Below, in pieces: positions 1 through 13,700 of a stretch of DNA of 22,271 nt (the first letter of the stretch is position 1; the number at the start of each line of letters is the position of its first letter). The notes under the pieces are model-generated. The model saw nothing but the letters and a program-made list of their open reading frames with translations. It searched no databases and had not been told where the DNA came from. The position numbers were made by a program, and so were the translations under genes. The stretch is from contig JAYMTA010001034.1 of assembly GCA_036897625.1 (NCBI GenBank), positions 1 through 22,271 of the forward strand. Reading direction: 5' to 3'. The stretch comes from Pelargonium cotyledonis (taxonomy: Eukaryota > Streptophyta > Magnoliopsida > Geraniales > Geraniaceae).

Positions 1-32
1 GCACGGTGACGAAGGCATGAAGAAGTGAAGAA

Positions 33-52
33 AGAGAGAGAGAGAGAGAGAG
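33..52. repeat. (AG)n microsatellite in pseudogene exon 3
   Basis: About ten AG repeats. Read on the minus strand they encode a Leu-Ser run just after the SLPSLDL motif of the MYB pseudogene, where intact relatives have a Leu/Asn/Ser-rich stretch. The repeat may have expanded after the gene died. Confidence 0.85.
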
Positions 53-152
53 GGAGATCTAGTGAAGGTAGCGACTTTGCAGTATCAGTTTCTATGGCGT
101 GAGGATGTGGCGGCAATATTTGCTCTTCTGGTACTGGTGGCGGATCTGTGTC

Positions 153-698
153 CTGATAAACACAAACAAAAATATTTAGACCAAAGGAAATATTGAAATC
201 TAAAAAGTGTCTGATATCACTTTCCTTCTATATACCATAATGACAGGCAGTTTTTACTTTTGTAAGTTTCATAAGATTTAGTGATTAGAATGTGTGATAA
301 CATTGCAATCACACTCAATTCAGCTGCACTAATTGTCATAGCTTTCGAGTCAACTCCACACGCACACCCATACAGAAAATGAAAGATGGGGAAGTAATTC
401 AATGATTATCTTTTGCTTCCCCATACGATCACTGATAATCCTCGGTAGTCAAGTTACGCCAATTGAACCTAAATGCAATGTGATTGTGTATGAAGTAATG
501 GATAGTCACTGGACTATGCAAGTAATAAGGTAGCGTTTGGATTAAGAAATTAAAGCGATGAATATTGGGAATGAGATCCAAAGCCATGAGAACCAAAAAG
601 TCTTAATCCAAACATGAAGAATGGTCTTGATCTTGAACAATAAATTATAATTCAAATGCTATCTAAATGTAAAGTGAATAAAGAGAAGCGCCACAAAC
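153..698 (-). other. Intron 2 of the MYB pseudogene
   Basis: Its borders are gt at 698-697 and ag at 154-153 on the minus strand. It is AT-rich and has no coding signal of its own. It carries one MITE-like insertion near 529-617, listed separately. Confidence 0.7.
529..617. mobile_element. MITE-like insertion, short copy (family A)
   Basis: It starts TAGCGTTTGGATTAAGAAAT. A perfect 12-bp inverted repeat, TTTGGATTAAGA at 536-547 and TCTTAATCCAAA at 601-612, encloses about 50 bp that include GGGAATGAGAT and CCATGAGAACCA. The same start (TAGCGTTTGGATTAA) and internal GAATGAGAATGGGAAT words recur near 6525, and related words near 3700. No transposase and no certain target-site duplication are visible, so the superfamily is not assigned. 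Confidence 0.55.
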
Positions 699-906
699 CA
701 TATTTGGAGCCATGTCGAAGAGGCTGGAGCGCCTCTTTCTTCAATTAGAATTGCTGTGCCTGACGAAATACTTCTGAGCATGATTTGCCACCTGGGTAGG
801 AGTCCTTCAAACAAAAAAATTATGTGATATTCCACCCCCGTCTCCTTTTCCCAACTTTTGGAGACCAACTACAAGAATAGCCGATGCTCTTCTGTCCATG
901 GAATAC

Positions 907-2516
907 CTGCAGACCAAATTCAGTCCCAATAAGTTAGGGTCATCCTCCGTTTTATACTTTTATTGGCGAATGAAAGCACACGTAATGCAAGCCAAATCAA
1001 TATCATACAACCAGTCAACTAAAGCTGTAATAGGACAGGAACAATGGTGACAAATTGAATGAGCTACTATTTGGCACGTGGGTATTGCATTAGCTTTGCA
1101 GTAAACTAAATAAGTAGAAATGGAAATAAAGTAAACAAAACGGGTACTTCAATAACTCTACTGGTAGGCACTTAAAAGGTTAATTCATATGAGACACTTG
1201 CTTAGATTCTTATGTATCAACTACAAAACAAGCAAAGAAATGACTGACAGGAACAGCTTAAAATACTGAGTATGCGCAATGTCGGATAGTACCACTTGAT
1301 TATTAAAACCTTGATTGAATATTAACAACACTCTCAGCTTGACAAATGCAATTTATAAGGACCCAAAAAGTACCGACAATATTCAAGAAAAAAGGAAAAC
1401 ATCTAAAACATCATATCTGTTCATGATTTTGAATCCTAAATTTTTAACTGAAGAATACTTGTGACAACCACCGAAACCATCATTAAGTATGATTCTGGTC
1501 ATGGGATGAAATTATGGCATTTAAGTTTTGCATTAAATTAAAGCACAGAGGCCAGCACCCCACCTACAATCTAAACATATGCCATTCAACAATGGGTTCA
1601 AATATTATTCAACTGAAGAGGTCGTAACAATATCCCAAACTATTTGAATGCATGCATATAACAAATCAATTGTGAAACTCGCCTCATTTGTCGAAAAACA
1701 CAATTGAGTTGCACCAGACACTAATCAGGCAATAGATTATAAGACAAATCTTCATGTCCAATCAACATACAATCAGTACTAGATTATTTAGTACACTTTC
1801 TTAAGTGGCCCTCAAAAATAAAGATTATGAAACAAAAGCAAGGAAGCTGAATCACTTAAATATATCCCTTGCTTATACCCTCTTCAATTCTAAGCCTCAG
1901 TCAAACATTTATAGGTTACATAGAAATCTAAAATTTGAACCATATCATGTTCACTTCGGGTAACAATTAACCACACTATATTGAAACTAAAGGAAAAGTG
2001 AAACTAGAATTGGTTACGATGTTTCACACAAAGCATAGACTTCGGGAAAATGATCAAAACTATGGACTTATAATGAGCGCAATGTATAATACATAACAAT
2101 CAAAGCATTGCAAAATTCGATAAAAGATTAGAACAATTACCTCCAAATTTCAATTCATAATCCATATTCATACATGCAGATAATATTGGCTAAATTTGAA
2201 AAGCAACCCCTCAAATGAAAGTGACCCTAAAAACCTTATAATTTAACCATTTCAACAAACCATAAAAAAATTAGCTTAAATCTTCAAAAACACATTCATA
2301 TGAATTCATTGGCCACTAGATAATCCATAACAATTAGTTTGAATCTTCAAAAAATCACATTCATATGAATTCATTGGTCACTCGATAATCCATAAAAATT
2401 AGTTTAAATCTCCAAAAACACATTCATGTCAGTTCATTGGCCACTCAATAATCCATAAAAATTAGCTTAAATTTAATTTTGATTGTGTCATTTAAGTGTC
2501 AATTTCTCCAAGTTAC
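907..2516 (-). other. Intron 1 of the MYB pseudogene (1.6 kb)
   Basis: It lies between donor gtaact (2516-2511) and acceptor ctgcag (912-907). It is AT-rich, without a credible gene on either strand. The only clear structure is the 64-bp tandem array near its 5' end on the minus strand, listed separately. Confidence 0.7.
2267..2472. repeat. 64-bp tandem repeat, about three copies
   Basis: The unit contains TCTTCAAAAACACATTCATA, a CATTGGCCACT word and AATCCATAA(A/C)AATTAG. Copies begin at about 2281, 2344 and 2409, and the flanking ATTAGCTTAAAT or ATTAGTTTAAAT words recur at 2271, 2397 and 2461. The copies differ by only a few substitutions. The array lies inside intron 1 of the MYB pseudogene, close to its donor. 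Confidence 0.9.
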
Positions 2517-2841
2517 CTTTTTTCCTCTCGCCGCATCGAGTCAATAAGGCGTGAGCAGGATCGTCCGATAACTAACCGTCGGAGACATGACCCGGCTCGC
2601 GCAACAGGTCCGACGACGGCGAGCTTGGATCCGGTGAAGCGGCGGCGGATGAGGACAAATAGTAGTGCGCAGAGAGATTCCCCATGCTCGCGCTCTTCTT
2701 GATGATGGAACCATCGGTGAGCCGTACACCAAACAGCTTGACGCCGCCGCCGATGCTGCCGGCGGCGACGGTAGGCTAGCGGAAGGGACAAGTGCGTGAA
2801 AAGTGGCCTTTATTGCTGCAGTACGAGCAACGACGAGTCAC

Positions 2842-3530
2842 GGTCAATTCTCCGCCGCGTGACTCGGCCAGCTCAGCCGAGTTCTGGGACGAGTCAGGTG
2901 GTGACCGTGACCGGTAAGAGGGAAAATAAGAGTTCTATGTGACCACAGAGAATAATTTTTATGCTAGGGGTAAATGTGTAATTTTCAGTTGGAATTGTAT
3001 GTAATGACTTTTTTGCCCTTGTAAGACTTAATGACCATGTGATTTTTGAGTTTACAACTCCGACTCAGAATCGAATGCAGTCAAAATTAACTCGGAAACT
3101 GGAAAGAATTACGAGTTTTTGATCAATTTTCGAGTTTCATATGCAAAATGTACATGTTTGTTCAACTCAACTCAAAAAACTAATCGAATCTATTTTATGT
3201 AATTCAAACCTACGAAAATGTATATCGGAATTGACACGTACAAATACAACACATCAAATAGATTGAGACACAAATCTTAAATCTCAGCACATTTTGTCTA
3301 AAAACAAAGAACACTTTCGTTGAAGCAAAATTTCAATCATGAATTCATATTCAATACATAAATGACCACTACAATATATAACCAAAACTACCAGCATCTT
3401 CCATGTTTCTCACAAGACAAGAACATTAACAGATGCTAAAAACATAACACAGCTACATTATTCCTTTCGAACTTCAAATAAAAAAATGGAATATAAGAAC
3501 TCGGTTGGAGCGTAATGATCATACTGCTGA
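2842..3530. other. Intergenic region between MYB pseudogene and NADP-malic enzyme
   Basis: The right part should hold the 3' untranslated region of the minus-strand malic enzyme gene just after its stop at 3531. The left part would be the upstream region of the dead MYB gene. The sequence is AT-rich beyond about 2930. No ORF, RNA gene or clear poly(A) signal could be supported. Confidence 0.5.
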
Positions 3531-8651
<5,121 letters not shown>

Positions 8652-9134
8652 TTCAACGACGGAATCAACCTATCTGATCTCCTTCAATGCGCTCTCCACT
8701 AAAACACTGCAATTACGTTCACTTGCTCGTTCGTTGAAGCTCAAAACCTTCACCTTCCTGTGGGTGCAACCTCCATGGATCCCGGAAATATATGTATTGC
8801 TCTGTACACAAAACACAAATCAACAAACAACGACCTCTCTACAGACCCAACAACTGAATAGAAATAAAAAATCACTTTTTTGTGTGGAGATGGCGATGGA
8901 GAGGGTGTGGTATAAAAAGGTTTGGGGCAGATTGAGCGAAGTGGGTGAGCTTGAATTTCTGAATGGAGAAAAGGGTTGTGGCTAAAATTTACCAGAAAAC
9001 AGCTGGTTGCTTTCAAGAAGATCATGCCGAGAGAAATATGGTGAAAGACAGAGTCTTGCGGGTAATGATTGTACGCGAAACAGACGAGGTAAATAGAAAC
9101 AGAGGACACAAACTTGTTCCTCTTCCGGAGGATG

Positions 9135-9136
<2 letters not shown>

Positions 9137-9173
<37 letters not shown>
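9137..9173. repeat. (GA)n microsatellite upstream of malic enzyme
   Basis: About 18 GA dinucleotides, read as CT on the malic enzyme strand, lie about 490 bp upstream of its ATG. CT-rich tracts are frequent near plant transcription starts, but no role can be shown here. Confidence 0.9.
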
Positions 9174-9178
<5 letters not shown>

Positions 9179-9300
9179 ATGAATGTAAATATTTCAGCTT
9201 GAATTTGTGAAAATATTGCCAAACTAATTCAGCTCGAAAATGTGGTTTTAGTTTTAGAAATGTATATATTGCCATTTTTTTTTCTTTGTTTCAAAACAAA

Positions 9301-9315
9301 TATATATATATATAT
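9301..9315. repeat. (TA)n microsatellite
   Basis: A short run of TA dinucleotides in the AT-rich middle of the divergent intergenic region. Confidence 0.8.
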
Positions 9316-10457
9316 TTCATTGTTGAGATGGATATTGTTATCAATTGAAATAATAATTTCATATAAGAAAACACAATAAATGTGGTACATAGGTGACCGT
9401 TCGGATTTCTGGTCGGATAAAGTTTATTAGGTTGACTATGGAATTAGTTTTGCGAGTTTGGGGCGGCAATTTTAGGTTTTACATGAGATGTGTGAGCTCG
9501 TTTGGGTTTGTTGGTTTGATCATTGATCTAACCCGTAATATTCAAAGAAACATTGGATGTTCATGTTATGTGATATGAACATGCAAATATTTGTGTTGGT
9601 TTTGAGTGGCGAGTTGCTTGTGTTCGAATTGATGATAATAATACTATTATAAATGTGATAATTCAATCATTAAGCGAGTTTAGTAACACTACACGATCAT
9701 TATTCATTAATAAGCGTGTTAACATGACAAGAGCAAATCATTAAAATAATTGGGCTCATGACCCGAAATATTTCAATAAATAAGATATGTCTTACTTGAC
9801 ACAATTCGATCTTTAAATTGGTAGGTTATTAAAAGGTCCTCATGATCCTATTATCAACTATTTAATTGAACATGTTAGACTGGTTGAGTAGATTCAACAT
9901 GAACACGAGACAAGTATATAAACAAATTAGATTAGTAAATATGAACATGATTAGGCTGAGCCAAAACCGTCCAAAATTCGAATTAAGTCATGAGTCATGA
10001 CATAAATTGCCACTGTTAGGTTCTTCTTCTTCTTTCTTATCATGCACATCATTTTCACTTATTTTACAAGTATTTTCTTATAGAAAATTATAAGTGTACT
10101 TGCATACATTATTTATTTACTTATATATGTGAAAAATATGCAAAAATTACTTGAAACACAAATTGTCATTTCCATCTCTTAAGATTGGTCTAACTGTCAC
10201 TAGCATCTCTTTCGGTCAACGAACATAACAACGAGTTAAACGCGATTGTTAAACACACTTTAAATACAAATCAAACATATTTAATAGTGAATTCAAATTA
10301 TACTTATTTTTTCTCATGCTCACGTTACCTCTCATGCTGAAACACGAATTATTAGCTCCGTGCTCCGAACACACTTAACTCTATTTAAAAAAAAAATAAA
10401 ACCAATAAAAAAATAGATTCTTCCTTAAATATTATTCACAAATTAATAATAACACTT

Positions 10458-10475
10458 CATGCATGCATGCATGCA
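10458..10475. promoter_or_regulatory. CATGCA (RY-like) repeat cluster
   Basis: Four overlapping CATGCA words in 18 bp, about 270 bp upstream of the ubiquitin-eL40-like start codon. CATGCA is the core of the RY element bound by plant B3 factors. It could equally be a simple ATGC tetranucleotide repeat. Confidence 0.4.
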
Positions 10476-10550
10476 CCATAAATCATAATAATATTGCTTC
10501 ACGCCCAAGTAACTCAATTTGATTTCCACCAAACCCCATATCCGTTGGAG

Positions 10551-10568
10551 AGCCCAGGCCCAAGCCCA
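10551..10568 (+). promoter_or_regulatory. Triple site II (TGGGCY) cluster
   Basis: AGCCCA at 10551, GGCCCA at 10557 and AGCCCA at 10563 are the reverse complements of TGGGCT, TGGGCC and TGGGCT, packed in 18 bp about 180 bp before the ATG. Site II clusters are a known hallmark of plant ribosomal-protein and growth-related promoters, bound by TCP factors. Their presence suits an eL40-type gene and suggests the promoter is still of the ribosomal-protein kind. Confidence 0.6.
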
Positions 10569-10744
10569 AGCAAAAAGGCCTCTCTTGTTACGTCCGGTTC
10601 GCAAGAAGACAAAAACCGAAGGAAATGAAACCACCAGCTCTGTCCGTACGTACACCTCTGTAAATTCTTGACCACCACCTCCGCCACTACCTACACAGTA
10701 ACAGAGAGTGAAAGCGAAAAAAGCAACAATCACAGAGAGCGAAA

Positions 10745-13700
10745 ATGCAGATCTTCGTGAAAACCCTAACGGAGAAGATGATCTCTCTCCAGGTCGAGAG
10801 CTCTGAGGCCATTGACAGTGTCAAGGCCAAGGTTCACGACAAGGAAGGTCCATTTTGAAACCTTTACTTTGTTCTTCACCTGTTTGGATGACGAGAAAAC
10901 AGAAATGAACGGTGTTTTTTTGGAATTTTAGAGTGGTTTTGAGATGGAAATGACTTAGAATGTTGTTTTTTTCTCTGTTTTTGTTTAATGTTTTTGAAAT
11001 GTTGTGGCTATAGACTCTGGATGGACTTTGATTTATGATTTTTTGGATTCTTGTTGTTTGGATGTTTAGAGAACGTGAAGGAAAGGGAGAGTGGTTGTTG
11101 TTTCTGAAATTTTAGAGTGAGTTTGAGCTGAAAATTGCTTGAAATGTGTTTTTTCTATGGTTTTGTTTGCTGCTTTCGAAAAGCTGTGGGTATTGACTCT
11201 GGATGAACTTTTGATTTATGCCTTTCTGGCTTTCGGTTGTTTGGTTTCCGAGAAAACTCAAAGGAAAGGGAAAATGATCGTCGTTAACTTGACGAACCGT
11301 ATTTTTTCACTGTTTTTTGCCATTTATGTACTGTTATTGCTTTATGCTCTCTTTTTTTCGCTCTTTGTTGTTTGGATTCTGAGAAAACTCAAGAGAGAGA
11401 AGGTGATAATCATTTTTGAAATTTTAGAGCGATTTTGACTTGGTATTACTTGAACTGTGTTCCTCTGTTTTGTTTGCTGTTCCCGAAATGTTATGCCTAT
11501 TTTGCCTTTTCTGGCTTCTTATTGTTTGGATGCCGAGAAAGCTCAAGGGAGAGAGAGTGTGGTAATCATTTTTGAAATTGTAGAGCGATTTTGTCTGAAT
11601 ATTACTTGATCTGTGCTTCTCTGTTTTGTTTGCTGTTTCAGAAATGTTATGGATATTGACTCTGGATGAACTTTTGCTTTTTACGGCTCCTTATTGTTTG
11701 GATGCCGAGAAAGCTCAAGGGACAGAGAAAGTGGTAGTCGTTTTTTGAAATTTTAGAGTGATTTTGAGCTGGGAATTACATGAAATGTGTTTTTTTAGCT
11801 GTTTTTGAACTGTTATGGCTGTAGACTCTTGATAAATCTTGCTTCGTGTTTTTTTCTTTTTCTTTTTCTCTTTGTTGTTTAGATTCTGAGAAAACTCAAG
11901 GGAGAGAGAGAGAGTGATGGTTGTTTTTGACATTTCAGATCGATTTTGAACTGAAAATTAATTTTCTCTGTTTATTTTGCTATTTTCGAACTGTTATGGC
12001 CATTGGCACTGGATAAGCTTCTATCAAGTTTTCAGAATGATCTGAAGCTGGAAATAGCGTGAAACTGTATTTTTCTCTGTTTTCATTTCGCCATTTTGGA
12101 ACTGTTACATCTGAAGCTACATGTATTTTTAATCTCTTGTTTAGCTACCAATAAAACTTGCAGAAGAGAGAAAGTGATGGTGATTTTCAACGATTTTAAG
12201 CTGGAAATGATCTCTGTTTTGTGTGTGTGTGGCAATCTTCTCTGGATAAACGTTGCTTTATGCTTTTTGAGCTCCAAATGTCTTGTTTGGTTGCCTATAA
12301 AACTGAAAGTAGAGAGAAGTCAGAAGTTGATAGCTATTTTCAAATTCTCAGACGAATTTTAAGCTGAAAAGTCAAATGAACTACATTTTGCTCTGTTTTG
12401 TTTGCCATTTTGGTACTAGTACAGTAGTATGAGTGATTCTGGATCAACCATTCTGAATGTTTTAATTAAGCTGATTTGTTGTTTGGTTTCCGAGAAAATT
12501 GGAAGAATGAGAGTGAGAACATTCAGAACAATTCTCTGTTTGTTGTCTTTGAATTTCCAAACAGTAATCTGTTTTTGTGAAAAATTGTCTCTTAGTTTCA
12601 TGCATTCTTCTTTCCTAGCAACAAAACGATCAAATTCACTTTAGTCTGAAAGATCTGTGAATGAATCTGGATAGGAATTTCTCCTGATGAGCAGCGACTG
12701 ATGTTTGCTGGGAAGCAGCTCGAAGATGGCCGAACTGTTGCTGACTACAACATGCAGACAGGTTCATCAATCCCTTCATATTCACTGGTTTTTATATGCT
12801 CATGAAATAAAATTGATTCTAATTTTTGCTCTGTTTTTAACTTTTGCTCTGTTTTTAACTTTTGCTCTGTTTTAAGGATCGACTCTTGATCTTAACCTGA
12901 GGCTTCAGGGAGGAGGAGGAGGAAAGAAAGTGGGCATCAAGAACATAGCGCCTGATCTGATAGTGCTGGCTCGCAAGTATGTGGAGAAAAAGATGATCTG
13001 TCGCAAGTAAGTCGAACCAGCTTGTTACTTGCTGATAATGTTCTTTTATGGTGTTTCCAATATGAATTTGTTTTGATCTTTAGCCTTGTGAGTTTCATAT
13101 TCTTGCTTGCATAGTAATAGTAGTGGGACTCAAAGTAAGCCTTTCTTGCTGTGAAAAGTGCAATCGAGGTTATAATCATCCCCACATTGATTCCACAACA
13201 ACTTGATCTGTCTGTTGCTGCTAGCAGTAGATTTTCATGTTGTGCAAGTGGAACATCCGTAGCTTTCTCTGCTTTTTGCATTGGATCATCATGTACTGCA
13301 CTTGTGTTGCTTGAATATATATAGTGATCGCTGTTTTGTTATATTTTGAAACATGTTAAGTGGTGGGTAACTTGGCTTACAAGTTTCACAAATTGAAAAT
13401 TCTTACCTTTGTTTGTTTAGTTTTAAAATGGATTTTTCTGTTTTGATATGAATATGCATATGCATATGCATTGACTTACAATTTGGCTTATTTTTCATTA
13501 TTGAGCAATGATTATTATTGCCTTTCCTCCTAATCTGGCAACACATCTATACATAGCAAATTTGTTTAGATATAATTTCTTAAACTCAGGCCACATGTGT
13601 TGTGAGTACTCTTTCAAAACCATATTTCCAACTACAAATGGTAATTTCAGATTTGATCACAACATTGTGTAAATGCTACTGATGATGGAACTATAAGATG

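Larger units (their letters stand above)
1..2841 (-). pseudogene. Broken SHAQKYF-type MYB-related transcription factor (three exons, 3' end beyond window)
   Basis: The gene is read on the minus strand as exon 1 2841-2517, exon 2 906-699 and exon 3 152-1, which is cut by the window edge. Exon 1 gives the family N-terminus: a CX2CX4HX4C zinc knuckle (CSYCSNKGHFSRTC), then VKLFGVRLTDGSIIKKSASM, SDDPAHA and GERKKG. Exon 2 gives IPWTEEHRLFL, VGLQKLGKGD, RTPTQVANHAQKYFVRH and RKRRSSLFDMAPNM. Exon 3 gives TDPPPVPEEQ and SLPSLDL. The introns keep family positions and GT-AG ends (gtaact; ctgcag; gtttgt; atcag), so this is a decayed ordinary gene copy, not a retrocopy. Lesions: the expected start codon is GTG (2841-2839); stops at 2778-2776, 2574-2572, 809-807 and 743-741; a frameshift with a TAG at 871-869 inside the MYB repeat; and the second MYB tryptophan replaced by glycine. 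Intact members of this family bind DNA in the nucleus (MYB1R1/KUA1-like). This copy cannot make such a protein. Confidence 0.9.
8652..10744. other. Divergent intergenic region between NADP-malic enzyme and the ubiquitin-eL40-like gene
   Basis: This 2.1 kb region must hold the promoters and 5' leaders of both flanking genes, which point away from each other. From 8652 to about 9120 it is of mixed composition and probably transcribed as malic enzyme leader. From about 9180 to 10440 it is AT-rich, with no gene I can support. The 10450-10744 part has plant promoter-like motifs listed separately. ORFs here are short and low-complexity. Confidence 0.6.

Noticed and set aside
659..868. 69-codon minus-strand ORF
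   Set aside because: It is a wrong-frame reading of pseudogene exon 2 running into the intron; the SHAQKYF motif is in another frame.
2496..2791. Open frames on both strands in the GC-rich block 2496-2791 that look like small proteins
   Set aside because: They are off-frame readings of MYB pseudogene exon 1; the correct minus-strand frame carries the family motifs and two stops.
8909..8919. TATAAAAAGG as a TATA box for malic enzyme
   Set aside because: It is oriented on the plus strand, opposite to the malic enzyme gene, and no plus-strand gene follows it.
8963..9275. ORFs on both strands rich in Arg-Glu or Ser-Leu
   Set aside because: They are produced by the (GA)n microsatellite at 9137-9173.
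9380..10440. Possible old transposable element in the divergent intergenic region
   Set aside because: There are repeat-like words but no terminal repeats, target-site duplication or coding remnant that I could define.
10443..10733. 96-codon minus-strand ORF upstream of the ubiquitin-eL40 gene
   Set aside because: It covers promoter and leader motifs (site II, CATGCA repeats) and has low-complexity Gly, Trp-Ala and Tyr runs with no family features.
10760..10768. AAACCCTAA telo-box in the ubiquitin-eL40 gene
   Set aside because: It lies inside the coding sequence for Lys-Thr-Leu-Thr of ubiquitin and is explained by codon choice, so a regulatory role cannot be claimed.
11139..11438. 99-codon plus-strand ORF with hydrophobic stretches
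   Set aside because: It is read through the T-rich tandem repeats of the first ubiquitin-eL40 intron; the hydrophobicity comes from T-rich codons.
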